DNA of 30,495 nt from Candidatus Moraniibacteriota bacterium (GTDB taxonomy: Bacteria; Patescibacteriota; Minisyncoccia; Moranbacterales; UBA2206), in the NCBI GenBank assembly GCA_023261605.1, contig JAHFOP010000004.1, forward strand, positions 6,121 to 36,615, read 5' to 3'. The position numbers and the translations under genes were made by a program. Positions 1-6,603 of the stretch are shown one piece after another. Each line of letters opens with the position of its first letter. Within the stretch, counting starts at the first letter, position 1. A model generated the notes under the pieces. The model had not been told where the DNA came from. It did not search any database and saw only the letters and a program-made list of their open reading frames with translations.

Positions 1-1
1 G

Positions 2-214
2 ACTTTGGACGAAGCGCGCGAGTCTGGCGCGGAAGGAGCCTTTGAAAACAAATATGGCGACGTCGTGAAAGTGTATAAGATTGAAGGATTCTCCAATGAA
101 ATTTGCGGCGGTCCGCACGTCGACAACACCGGTGATATCAAAGGCGTGTTTAAGATTAAAAAAGAAGAAAGTTCCAGCGCGGGAGTGCGTCGCATTAAAG
201 CTATTTTGGAATAG
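2..214 (+). CDS. alaS: alanine--tRNA ligase, C-terminal end (5' partial)
   Basis: Last 71 codons of AlaRS, which charges tRNA-Ala in the cytoplasm; the rest lies upstream of the window. The segment is the end of the editing (tRNA SAD) domain: the motif ICGGPHV supplies the Cys and His of the CxxxH zinc/editing site, and the closing SSAGVRRIKAIL matches the domain's last strand and helix. The protein stops there. E. coli AlaRS continues for roughly 200 more residues (oligomerisation/C-Ala domain), so this enzyme is short, as is common in Patescibacteria. The stop TAG lies 7 bases before the repeat that flanks the next gene. The frame is open from the window edge; no start is visible. Confidence 0.93.
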   Translation, partial: TLDEARESGAEGAFENKYGDVVKVYKIEGFSNEICGGPHVDNTGDIKGVFKIKKEESSSAGVRRIKAILE

Positions 215-221
215 GGGTGGT

Positions 222-248
222 GTCATTCCTGCGCAGGCAGGAATCTAG
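222..248 (+). repeat. REP-like palindromic repeat, left copy
   Basis: A 27-base element with an internal palindrome: ATTCCTGC and GCAGGAAT around a 4-base GCAG loop (225-244). It matches the reverse complement of 552-578 at 24 of 27 positions, so the two copies bracket the GIY-YIG gene as inverted repeats. The type resembles the dispersed 'ATTCCTGCGCAGGCAGGAAT' palindromes common in many bacterial genomes. Confidence 0.8.
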
Positions 249-260
249 TGTAGAGACTAA

Positions 261-551
261 ATGAAAAACTACTATATATACATTTTGGCTAGCAAAAAAA
301 ACGGCACTTTGTATATCGGCGTAACTTCTGATCTGATCAGAAGAGTTCAAGAACATAAAGCTAAAATAGCAGATGGTTTCACTAAAAAATACAATGTAGA
401 TAAGTTGATGTATTATGAACAAACAGAAAATGTGAATTCAGCCTTAGATAGAGAAAAATCTTTGAAAAAATGGAAAAGAGATTGGAAAATACGTCTGATT
501 GAAGAAGAAAATCCTAACTGGGATGATTTGTATTTTAATATAATTTTGTGA
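261..551 (+). CDS. GIY-YIG (URI/UPF0213-type) endonuclease-like protein
   Basis: A 96-residue single-domain protein of the small GIY-YIG nuclease superfamily. The GIY-equivalent motif is YYIYIL (residues 4-9), the YIG motif is at 18-20, the conserved Arg is R27, and the metal-binding Glu is E65 in LDREKSLKKW. The length is normal for this family, which has no fused DNA-binding domain; cellular substrates are poorly known (DNA repair and mobile-element roles are proposed). The gene sits alone in the alaS-tyrS gap. It lies between two inverted copies of a REP-like repeat, 12 bases before its start and directly after its stop, so gene plus repeats looks like a compact inserted unit of about 357 bp. 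There is no Shine-Dalgarno and no private promoter that I can see. Confidence 0.85.
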   Translation: MKNYYIYILASKKNGTLYIGVTSDLIRRVQEHKAKIADGFTKKYNVDKLMYYEQTENVNSALDREKSLKKWKRDWKIRLIEEENPNWDDLYFNIIL

Positions 552-578
552 CTGGATTCCTGCCTACGCAGGGATGAC
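552..578 (-). repeat. REP-like palindromic repeat, right copy (inverted)
   Basis: Inverted partner of the repeat at 222-248 (24 of 27 positions identical). Its own hairpin arms are ATTCCTGC and GCAGGGAT. It starts at the base after the GIY-YIG stop codon and ends 16 bases before the tyrS start. A possible earlier ATG for tyrS at 574 lies inside this repeat, which argues against using it. Confidence 0.8.
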
Positions 579-594
579 AGGTCTTTTATTTTTT

Positions 595-1830
595 ATGACA
601 AAAATTATCACAGACGAAAAAAAGATTGATGAAATTTTGGAGCGGGGAGTGCTGGTGGATTTTTTGCCGACCAAGAAAGAATTAAAGGAAGCTTTGTTGG
701 CGGGGAAGAAGTTGCGGTTCTATATGGGTGCCGACCCGACGGCTAAAGCGTTGCATCTTGGACATGCGCAAAATTTGATGGTGCTGGAAGATTTTCGCAA
801 ATTGGGTCATGAGGTGATTTTTCTCATTGGGGATTTCACCGGGATGATTGGCGACCCGAGTGACAAAAGTTCGGCTCGCGTGAAGCAGACGCGAGAAGAA
901 GTGGTGGAAAATTTCAGCAATTGGAAAAAACAAGTGAAAAATATTTTGGATTTCAATGACGCAGTCAATCCGGTGCAGATCAAGTATAATTCCGAGTGGT
1001 TGAGTAAACTGAATTATGGTGAGGTGCTGGAATTGGCCAGTAATTTTACGGTGCAACAAATGTTGGAGCGAGATATGTTCGATAAGCGTATGAAAGAAGA
1101 AAAGCCAATTTATCTGCATGAATTTTTGTATCCGCTGATGCAAGGCTATGACTCGGTCGCGATGGATGTGGATGTGGAATTGTGCGGGACGGATCAGATT
1201 TTCAATGCTTTGGCCGGCCGGACGTTGATGCAAAAACTCAAAAACAAGAATAAATTTGTCATTGCGACGAAACTCATTGCGGATGAAAAAACCAAGATGC
1301 TGATGTCCAAGTCGAATGGCACGGGCGTTTTTCTGGATTTAGAGGCGAATGATCTTTTTGGTGCTATCATGTCACAACCAGATGGAATGCTTAGACCATT
1401 GTTCACTGGTTGTACACGAGTCACTCCGGAAGAAATCGAAGACTTAATGAATTTGGAAAATCCGCGCGACGCGAAAATCCGCTTGGCATATGAAATCGTG
1501 AAAATTTATCATGGCGGAGAAGCGGCGAAAAAAGCTGAGGAGCATTTTGTAAAAACTATTCAGAAAAAAGAAATACCCAATGATGTTCCGGAACAAATTG
1601 TTAAATGGGTAGATGCATATAATGACTATGAAAATGTAGCTGATTTCATGGTTTCATCTAGATTGGCCAAGAGCAAGGGCGATGCAAAAAGGAAGGTTGA
1701 ACAGGGAGGAGTTTCAATTGACGGTGAAAAAGTTATAGTGGGAGTGTTAATATTAAATTCAGAAACTCACAATAATAAGATAATGAAAGTGGGTAAATTT
1801 AATTTTGTTAAGATTAAATTCCCTGAATAG
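595..1830 (+). CDS. tyrS: tyrosine--tRNA ligase
   Basis: 411-residue class I synthetase that charges tRNA-Tyr. The HIGH signature is HLGH (54-57) after the tyrosine-pocket motif YMGADPTA. CGTDQ is at 197-201, and the KMSKS loop appears as KMLMSKS (234-240). The C-terminal S4 RNA-binding domain covers about 346-411. Length and motifs fit the TyrRS branch with a KMSKS-type loop. I chose ATG 595: an in-frame ATG at 574 falls inside the flanking repeat and adds seven non-conserved residues. No Shine-Dalgarno is visible; the start sits in a T-rich run, as for most genes here. The 3' third is visibly more A/T-rich than the 5' part, and a second copy of the protein's end follows the stop in frame (1831-1881). 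Confidence 0.95.
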   Translation: MTKIITDEKKIDEILERGVLVDFLPTKKELKEALLAGKKLRFYMGADPTAKALHLGHAQNLMVLEDFRKLGHEVIFLIGDFTGMIGDPSDKSSARVKQTREEVVENFSNWKKQVKNILDFNDAVNPVQIKYNSEWLSKLNYGEVLELASNFTVQQMLERDMFDKRMKEEKPIYLHEFLYPLMQGYDSVAMDVDVELCGTDQIFNALAGRTLMQKLKNKNKFVIATKLIADEKTKMLMSKSNGTGVFLDLEANDLFGAIMSQPDGMLRPLFTGCTRVTPEEIEDLMNLENPRDAKIRLAYEIVKIYHGGEAAKKAEEHFVKTIQKKEIPNDVPEQIVKWVDAYNDYENVADFMVSSRLAKSKGDAKRKVEQGGVSIDGEKVIVGVLILNSETHNNKIMKVGKFNFVKIKFPE

Positions 1831-1881
1831 ATTTTGAAAGTCGGAAAGCGTGAGTTTCGGAAATTGAAAGTGAAAAAATAG
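1831..1881 (+). pseudogene. in-frame remnant of a second TyrRS C-terminal tail
   Basis: Directly after the tyrS TAG, the same frame reads 16 sense codons and a second TAG: ILKVGKREFRKLKVKK. This parallels the real tyrS end, IMKVGKFNFVKIKFPE, and the usual 'VGKRKF' close of S4 domains. It is not expected to be translated unless the stop is read through. The likely origin is replacement or duplication of the tyrS 3' end, leaving the older tail behind. Confidence 0.6.
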
Positions 1882-1902
1882 AATTTTTTATCCGAATGTA
1901 GA

Positions 1903-1934
1903 AAACCACCCAGAATTTCTCGGGCGGTTTTTCA
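1903..1934 (+). terminator. Rho-independent terminator after tyrS
   Basis: Imperfect GC hairpin AACCACCC with GGGCGGTT (one A/C mismatch), followed by a short T run. It ends one base before the -35 box of the next gene, so tyrS and the downstream gene are separate units. Confidence 0.75.
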
Positions 1935-1935
1935 T

Positions 1936-1964
1936 TTGACTTTTTGTCCGGTTTGTGCTATCAT
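1936..1964 (+). promoter_or_regulatory. sigma70-type promoter for the 2037 gene
   Basis: -35 TTGACT (1936-1941), 17-base spacer, -10 TATCAT (1959-1964). Transcription would start near 1971, giving a leader of about 65 bases that ends with the Shine-Dalgarno AAGGAGG at 2024-2030. Confidence 0.75.
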
Positions 1965-2036
1965 TCTGGGTCAAATAGGACGTTACCAAATGAATAGAAA
2001 AGTTAGATAAAATCGATAAAATCAAGGAGGTAGGCG

Positions 2037-2654
2037 ATGGAATTCTACTGGCAGGCGTATTTCAGTACGGTGGCACTGGTTTGCTACGAAGGGCTTTGCG
2101 CGATTTGCGAAAAGACATTCTCGCGTAAACAAGGACGTACCCCACACATAAGACTTTCGTTTTTGTGGCATTGGGGTGTGGTTGTCGGGGACTTGATTAT
2201 TCTACCGGTTTTCAATGGAATAGTAATCCCTTACTTGAATTTTCCAATCTGGGGCTGGAGTCTGTTTTTTCTAGCTTCGCTCGCAATAACATTCTATTGT
2301 CACAAGGCGTGGTGGCCGACCAGTGAAAAGGCGCTGGGTTTTGTGTATCCAGATTGGGAGAGAAGCGGAAGGGATAAGAAATTGTGGTATAGAGACATGT
2401 CTCTTGCAGGTGGAATACATTTCATCTTCATGACCTTGCAACTGGTTATAATCTTCGGCTACATCTTTACTGCTATGCCGGACGAAATCGTTTGGCAAGT
2501 GTGCACTATCTTTCTGATTTTTATCCTATTCGGTGTGATCGAACCGGGAGTGGTCGAAGGTTGGCCACTTTCCAAAGAAAAAAAACTTATCACCCTCGGC
2601 ACTGCCATTGCATTATGGCTGATAGTCGGGGTGGTTACATGTATAAAGTTATAA
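2037..2654 (+). CDS. uncharacterised multi-pass membrane protein
   Basis: 205 residues; I do not recognise the family. Hydrophobic segments at roughly 7-25, 44-66, 70-88, 125-148, 152-172 and 184-203 predict five or six membrane helices. Between the middle helices is a polar loop rich in Trp and charged residues (HKAWWPTSEKALG, then YPDWERSGRDKKLWYRD), which may be a functional site. The start is unusually clear: Shine-Dalgarno AAGGAGG lies 6 bases before ATG 2037, whereas most genes in the window have none. The gene is a closed monocistron, with a consensus-like promoter directly upstream and a perfect 12-bp terminator downstream. No function can be inferred beyond an integral membrane location. 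Confidence 0.85.
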   Translation: MEFYWQAYFSTVALVCYEGLCAICEKTFSRKQGRTPHIRLSFLWHWGVVVGDLIILPVFNGIVIPYLNFPIWGWSLFFLASLAITFYCHKAWWPTSEKALGFVYPDWERSGRDKKLWYRDMSLAGGIHFIFMTLQLVIIFGYIFTAMPDEIVWQVCTIFLIFILFGVIEPGVVEGWPLSKEKKLITLGTAIALWLIVGVVTCIKL

Positions 2655-2669
2655 GGATGGAACGTAACG

Positions 2670-2707
2670 GGTTCTTGAGGATCGCATTTCCTCAAGAACC
2701 TTTTTTT
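2670..2707 (+). terminator. strong Rho-independent terminator
   Basis: Perfect 12-bp stem GGTTCTTGAGGA / TCCTCAAGAACC (2670-2681 and 2689-2700), 7-base loop, then seven T. It closes the single-gene unit at 2037-2654. Confidence 0.93.
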
Positions 2708-2709
2708 AT

Positions 2710-2738
2710 TTGTCATATTCCCTATTTTATTCTATAAT
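2710..2738 (+). promoter_or_regulatory. sigma70-type promoter for the PilM/FtsA-like gene
   Basis: -35 TTGTCA (2710-2715), 17-base spacer, consensus -10 TATAAT (2733-2738). The start point would be near 2745, about 43 bases before ATG 2788. This rules out the longer reading frame whose first codon overlaps the -35 box. Confidence 0.85.
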
Positions 2739-2787
2739 CAAATTGACAGGTGATAGGAAAAAAACAAAACTAAAAAGATTTTTACAT

Positions 2788-4056
2788 ATGGGAATGTTTT
2801 CCAAAATTTTAGGTTTCAAGGGGAGTTCTTCGGAATTTTTTCTCTCATTGGATATCGGAACGGAAGTGGTCAAAGCGTTGGTTTTTAAGATTGATGAAAA
2901 TTCCGGGGCGGGCATTGTTCGCGGCACGGGACGCGCGCGGCAAGGTTTGAAAGATATGCACAGTGGCGCGGTGTCAGACATTTCGGGCGTGATCAGCAAT
3001 TGCCGCGAAGCGATTGCCGCGGCCAAAACGATGGCCGGCGCCAAAAAAGTCGAAAAAGCCATTGTGGGCATCGCGGGAGAATTGGTGAAAGGCACAACGA
3101 CGACCGTGCATTATGAAAGAATCAATCCGGAAATCAGAATCGATATTCCAGAATTGAAAAACATTATTCAAAAGGTGCAATGGAAAGCCTTTGACCGTAT
3201 TCGGCAACAGTTGGCGTGGGAAACTGGGCACAGCGAGATTGATGTGCAACTCATTAATGCGGTGATTGTGGATGTGCGCATTGATGGATACAAAGTGACC
3301 AATCCGGTTGGTTTTCAAGGACGAGATGTTTCCATTTCCGTTTTCAATGCATACGCGCCGATGATCCATCTGGGGGCTTTGCAAAAAATTGCGGACGAAT
3401 TGAAGTTGGAGCTTTTGAACATCGCAGCTGAACCATATGCGGTGGCGCGTTCAATGGGCATTGAAGATTCGACGGAATTCAGTGCGGTTTTTATCGACGT
3501 TGGTGGAGGCACGACGGATATTGCAGTGGTGAGAAATGGCGGCTTGGAAGGCACGAAGATGTTCGGTTTGGGTGGTCGTGCTTTCACCAAAAGACTTTCG
3601 CAAGAACTTGGCATTGGTGTGGAAGAAGCGGAAGTTTTGAAAATCAAATATGCAGAAGGCAAATTGGGCAAAGACGTGAGTATGAAAATTGAAAAATTTT
3701 TGACGGATGATTGTGATGTGTGGCTGCGTGGAATTGAGCTGACTTTGTCTGAATTTTCCGAAGCGGACTTGTTGCCACATCGCTTCTTTTTGTGCGGCGG
3801 CGGTTCGGGTTTGCCGGGCGTGAAAAAAGCTTTGATGAGCAAGGGCTGGACCAAAAATTTGCCTTTTGCCAAACCGATTGAAGTCAGCTTTTTGCAGCCG
3901 AAAGATGTGGTGAACATAGTCGATGAAACCGGACAATTGAAAGATCCTCAAGACATCACCCCAATGGGACTGGCCAATCTCGCTCTCGATTTGGTGGGTG
4001 AAGAAAAAATGATGGCGGGAATTCTGCGGCGCGCTGTGAGAATGATACAAAAATAA
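2788..4056 (+). CDS. PilM/FtsA-like actin-family ATPase
   Basis: 422 residues from ATG 2788, the first in-frame ATG after the promoter. Actin/Hsp70-fold nucleotide motifs are all present: phosphate-1 LSLDIGTEVVKAL (19-31, D22), phosphate-2 FIDVGGGTTDIAV (235-247) and the adenosine motif LCGGGSGLPG (335-344). An SHS2-like insert between phosphate-1 and phosphate-2 fits FtsA and PilM. FtsA anchors FtsZ to the membrane and PilM is the cytoplasmic ring protein of type IV pili. The sequence alone does not decide between them, and the C-terminus lacks an obvious FtsA amphipathic membrane helix. The next gene, 9 bases downstream, encodes a cytoplasmic domain joined to a membrane-anchored exterior domain, so the ATPase may act as the inner partner of an envelope machine. 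Confidence 0.85.
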   Translation: MGMFSKILGFKGSSSEFFLSLDIGTEVVKALVFKIDENSGAGIVRGTGRARQGLKDMHSGAVSDISGVISNCREAIAAAKTMAGAKKVEKAIVGIAGELVKGTTTTVHYERINPEIRIDIPELKNIIQKVQWKAFDRIRQQLAWETGHSEIDVQLINAVIVDVRIDGYKVTNPVGFQGRDVSISVFNAYAPMIHLGALQKIADELKLELLNIAAEPYAVARSMGIEDSTEFSAVFIDVGGGTTDIAVVRNGGLEGTKMFGLGGRAFTKRLSQELGIGVEEAEVLKIKYAEGKLGKDVSMKIEKFLTDDCDVWLRGIELTLSEFSEADLLPHRFFLCGGGSGLPGVKKALMSKGWTKNLPFAKPIEVSFLQPKDVVNIVDETGQLKDPQDITPMGLANLALDLVGEEKMMAGILRRAVRMIQK

Positions 4057-4065
4057 ATTAATTTT

Positions 4066-4785
4066 ATGCACCAAACATTTTATATCGACATCGACGAAGA
4101 AATAACTTCCGTGGTGGAGCGACTGCGTCACGCTCGCGCGAGTGAGATAATTTTGGTCGTGCCAAAACGGGCGTTGCTTATTCAGAGTATCGTTAATCTT
4201 AGGATTCTTAAAAGAGAGGCGGACGAAGCGCGACTCCAGCTGATGATGGTAACACAAGATAAGTTGGGAAAAATCCTGATTGAAAAGGCAGGAATTTTTG
4301 TGCAACAAAAAATGGACAATATTGCGGATGAAGAAATAGAAGTGAAGGAAGAGAGTCGGCCCGCAGAAGACTATATGGAGGAAAGGGTAAAAAACAAAAA
4401 TGGCAAGAGTCGCTTAGATCAAATCGGATCGGGCAGCTATTTCGATGCGAGCTTGTTCGCGGAAAATACTAAAGCGGAACAGATTAAGCTTAGAATTGAA
4501 AAACCGGCCTCGGATGAAAAAGAGTCAGCCAAAGAAGTTTTGATAAACAAAGAGTTGGTCTTGACGGATAGGAAAGAAGTGGGAAAGAAAGTGTTGCTGC
4601 GGCCATCTTTTGATCTGATGCCAGTTGTGGCCAGCAGTAAAGAACAGCCAACTGAAACTAAAAAGACAGTTTTTCCGGATTTCACCAATGAAAAACCCGA
4701 ACCTAATTTTCAAGATAAGAAAATTGAAAATTTTTTCTATCAACCGAACGCACTGACAGGACAAACTAAAAAAAAAATCAGATGA
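4066..4785 (+). CDS. N-terminal part of a split baseplate-J-like membrane protein
   Basis: 239 residues. Residues 1-75 form a compact alpha/beta domain (FYIDIDEEITSVVERLR, then SEIILVVPKRALLIQS) of a type I associate with Patescibacteria proteins that continue into a transmembrane helix and baseplate-J-like exterior. The rest (about 85-239) is charged and low-complexity, probably a flexible linker. The frame ends at TGA 4783-4785, just after a run of ten A (4768-4777). The other frame is open across this point and continues into the transmembrane and exterior parts, so the two pieces look like one gene of about 640 codons broken by one base. Possible causes are a sequencing error, a real mutation, or slippage on the A run. 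It starts 9 bases after the ATPase gene, in the same operon. Confidence 0.75.
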   Translation: MHQTFYIDIDEEITSVVERLRHARASEIILVVPKRALLIQSIVNLRILKREADEARLQLMMVTQDKLGKILIEKAGIFVQQKMDNIADEEIEVKEESRPAEDYMEERVKNKNGKSRLDQIGSGSYFDASLFAENTKAEQIKLRIEKPASDEKESAKEVLINKELVLTDRKEVGKKVLLRPSFDLMPVVASSKEQPTETKKTVFPDFTNEKPEPNFQDKKIENFFYQPNALTGQTKKKIR

Positions 4786-4822
4786 GAGCAAGTCTTCCGC
4801 GGCGTATAATCTTCCCGGTAAA

Positions 4823-5980
4823 GTGCACCGATGGTTCTGGACAATTGGCATCGCTATATTTTTTCTTTTAGTAATGGTTGGTGTTTATCTGTTTGTGCCT
4901 AAAGCGACAGTTGTTGTTTCAGTCAAGATGGATGAACAAACCATTGACTCTCAAGTAATCGGTCGAATAGATGCGCCAGTGGTTGATTTTGGAGCAGGAA
5001 TTATACCAGCCAAAGCAGTTTCTTCCACCCAAGAAGTCAGTGCGAGTTATGACGCAACTGGCAGCAAGCTTGTTTCAAATCAAAGAGCTCATGGAACAGT
5101 TACGATTTATAATGAATACAGCTCCAGTCCGCAGCCATTGGTTGCCACGACAAGGTTTTTGACCAGTGACGGAAAACTTTTTCGTCTGGCTTCCGGGGTG
5201 ACGGTTCCGGGCACAAGCATGGTTAACGGTCAAGCAAAAAACGGAGAAGTGGAAGCGGAAATTACGGCCGACTCCTCGGGTGATGATTATAATATTGGTC
5301 CGGCGACGTTTAACATTCCCGGTTTCAAAAGTAGCGGGATCAAATATAACAAGATTTATGCTAAATCAGTTGTTGCCATGACTGGCGGAGGAAATGGTTC
5401 GAGTGAATCGAAAGTTATCGCTGATAGTGATATAGCTTCTGCCAAGAGCAAGATTTTGACCGCGCTGAATAATAAACTGGAGGAGGATATGAAAAAAAAT
5501 GGCACGGATGATGCGGTCATTTTGGATGGAGCCTTGAACGAAGGCGATGTTGCTTACAAGCTTTCCAACTCTGCCGGTGACGTGGCGAATTCTTTTCAAA
5601 TCACGGCGAGCGCCGAGGCAAAAGCGATTTTGGTCAGTCAAAAAGATCTTAACGCTGCTATTCTTGAGTTATTGAAAAAAACTAGCGGCGCTAAAAACAT
5701 CGACAGTAGTTCGCTGAAAACAGATTTCTCTCGCGCGGACTCCGATTTTGTTTCCGGCACAGTCAATATTAAATTTCATGCTGTCGGCAAAATCAACCCA
5801 GATTTCACTGCTGACTTCATAAAAAAAGCCATCTTGGGAAAAGATGAAGATCAAATAAAAACTTATTTGAGTGGTTTATCCAATATTGAAAAAGTCGAAG
5901 TGGAGTATTGGCCACCCTTCCTGAGTGGGCGAATTCCATTTTTAGGAAGTCAAGTGAAGGTAGCTATTGACGGAATATAG
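4823..5980 (+). CDS. transmembrane and baseplate-J-like exterior part (continuation after frameshift)
   Basis: 385 residues if started at GTG 4823, but the frame is open upstream to before the A run. It reads KKKSDESKSSAAYNLPGK into the first residues, so GTG 4823 is probably not the natural start. Residues 4-26 are a strong transmembrane helix (FWTIGIAIFFLLVMVGVYLF) followed by VPKATVVV. The remainder is an exterior beta-rich region with Ser/Gly/Thr-rich stretches resembling the baseplate J/gp47 family, as annotated in many Patescibacteria. Restoring one frame would give a cytoplasmic domain, a linker, one membrane helix and an exterior domain. The function is unknown; the neighbouring actin-like ATPase suggests a membrane-spanning assembly. 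Confidence 0.75.
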   Translation: MHRWFWTIGIAIFFLLVMVGVYLFVPKATVVVSVKMDEQTIDSQVIGRIDAPVVDFGAGIIPAKAVSSTQEVSASYDATGSKLVSNQRAHGTVTIYNEYSSSPQPLVATTRFLTSDGKLFRLASGVTVPGTSMVNGQAKNGEVEAEITADSSGDDYNIGPATFNIPGFKSSGIKYNKIYAKSVVAMTGGGNGSSESKVIADSDIASAKSKILTALNNKLEEDMKKNGTDDAVILDGALNEGDVAYKLSNSAGDVANSFQITASAEAKAILVSQKDLNAAILELLKKTSGAKNIDSSSLKTDFSRADSDFVSGTVNIKFHAVGKINPDFTADFIKKAILGKDEDQIKTYLSGLSNIEKVEVEYWPPFLSGRIPFLGSQVKVAIDGI

Positions 5981-6053
5981 AAAAATTGATATGCTGGTTT
6001 AGCTGTGAAGAATCTAGGAAAAAAGAGTTCAAAAAGTGTCTTATATCATAGTA

Positions 6054-6082
6054 TTGACAAAAAAAAGAAAGAGAGTTAAGAT
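6054..6082 (+). promoter_or_regulatory. sigma70-type promoter of the alpha operon
   Basis: Consensus -35 TTGACA (6054-6059), 17-base spacer, -10 TAAGAT (6077-6082). Transcription should start near 6089, leaving a leader of about 170 bases before infA. Confidence 0.88.
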
Positions 6083-6095
6083 AGTTAAAGACATT

Positions 6096-6241
6096 AAAAA
6101 TATTGCGAACGTATAGAGGGGATTTTCCGCTTGCACGAATTTGGTCCGACTTCTGTCCTCAAGAATAAAATGATGATATTTCATCGTTTTGCCTTGAGAA
6201 AGTCCCGTCTATTTTTTTGTTTTTCAGTCGGCAATATTTTT
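6096..6241 (+). ncRNA. structured 5' leader of the infA-rpsM operon (candidate r-protein autoregulatory RNA)
   Basis: Nested complementary segments occupy almost the whole leader. P1 is AAAAATATTGC (6096-6106) with GCAATATTTTT (6231-6241), 11 bp. P2 is 6115-6126 with 6199-6210 (11 of 12 pairs, one G-T wobble and one mismatch). P3 is CTCAAG (6158-6163) with CTTGAG (6193-6198). P4 is AAAATGATG (6167-6175) with CATCGTTTT (6182-6190), with one wobble. CCGAC (6146-6150), inside P2, can pair with GTCGG (6227-6231), outside P2, which would be a pseudoknot. In E. coli the same operon is controlled by S4 binding a leader pseudoknot. Here S4 (rpsD) is in the operon, but binding is only inferred. Infidelity of hand folding is possible. 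Confidence 0.6.
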
Positions 6242-6257
6242 TTAAGATAAATTTTTT

Positions 6258-6479
6258 ATGGCAATTGATAAGGAGTTGGTCAAATTAGAAGGTGAGGTTT
6301 TAGAGAACCTGCCCAACGCCACTTTTAAAATAAAATTGGATAACGGGCATGAAATACTGGCTCATATTTCCGGTCGAATGAGAGTCAACTATATTCGAAT
6401 GATTCCAGGAGATCGCGTGATTGTGGAAATGAGTCCATATGATTTAACTAAGGGCAGAATAGTCCAAAGAATGAAATAA
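6258..6479 (+). CDS. infA: translation initiation factor IF-1
   Basis: 73-residue single OB-fold protein of normal length. It binds the A site of the 30S subunit during initiation. Conserved segments include EGEVLENLPNATFKIKL, GHEILAHISGRMR and a P-G-D-R-V-x-V-E-M-S-P-Y-D-L-T-K-G-R-I-type ending. It is the first gene of the operon, preceded by the long structured leader. The start has no Shine-Dalgarno; it follows an A/T-rich tract. rpmJ starts one base after the stop. Confidence 0.97.
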   Translation: MAIDKELVKLEGEVLENLPNATFKIKLDNGHEILAHISGRMRVNYIRMIPGDRVIVEMSPYDLTKGRIVQRMK

Positions 6480-6480
6480 C

Positions 6481-6594
6481 ATGAAAGTTCGAGCATCAGT
6501 GAAAAAAATTTGCGATAAATGTAAAACGATCAAGCGTAAGGGAAAACTTTACGTAATTTGTTCTAATCCGAAACATAAGCAACGTCAAGGCTAA
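6481..6594 (+). CDS. rpmJ: 50S ribosomal protein bL36
   Basis: 37 residues beginning MKVRASVKKIC. The zinc ribbon ligands C11, C14, C27 and H32 are all present, so this is the zinc-binding (C+) form. bL36 binds 23S rRNA near the subunit interface. It starts 1 base after the infA stop, the standard infA-rpmJ-rpsM order. The length is exactly typical. Confidence 0.96.
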   Translation: MKVRASVKKICDKCKTIKRKGKLYVICSNPKHKQRQG

Positions 6595-6603
6595 AATAAT
6601 TTT

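Noticed and set aside
574..594. Earlier in-frame ATG for tyrS at 574
   Set aside because: It lies within the right-hand repeat copy and adds seven residues that do not fit TyrRS; ATG 595 gives a standard start.
682..1233. Minus-strand frame opposite tyrS
   Set aside because: Antisense shadow of a conserved synthetase gene, with no start signal or family match.
2710..2787. Earlier start for the PilM/FtsA-like gene
   Set aside because: It overlaps the -35 box of a near-consensus promoter whose transcript would start near 2745.
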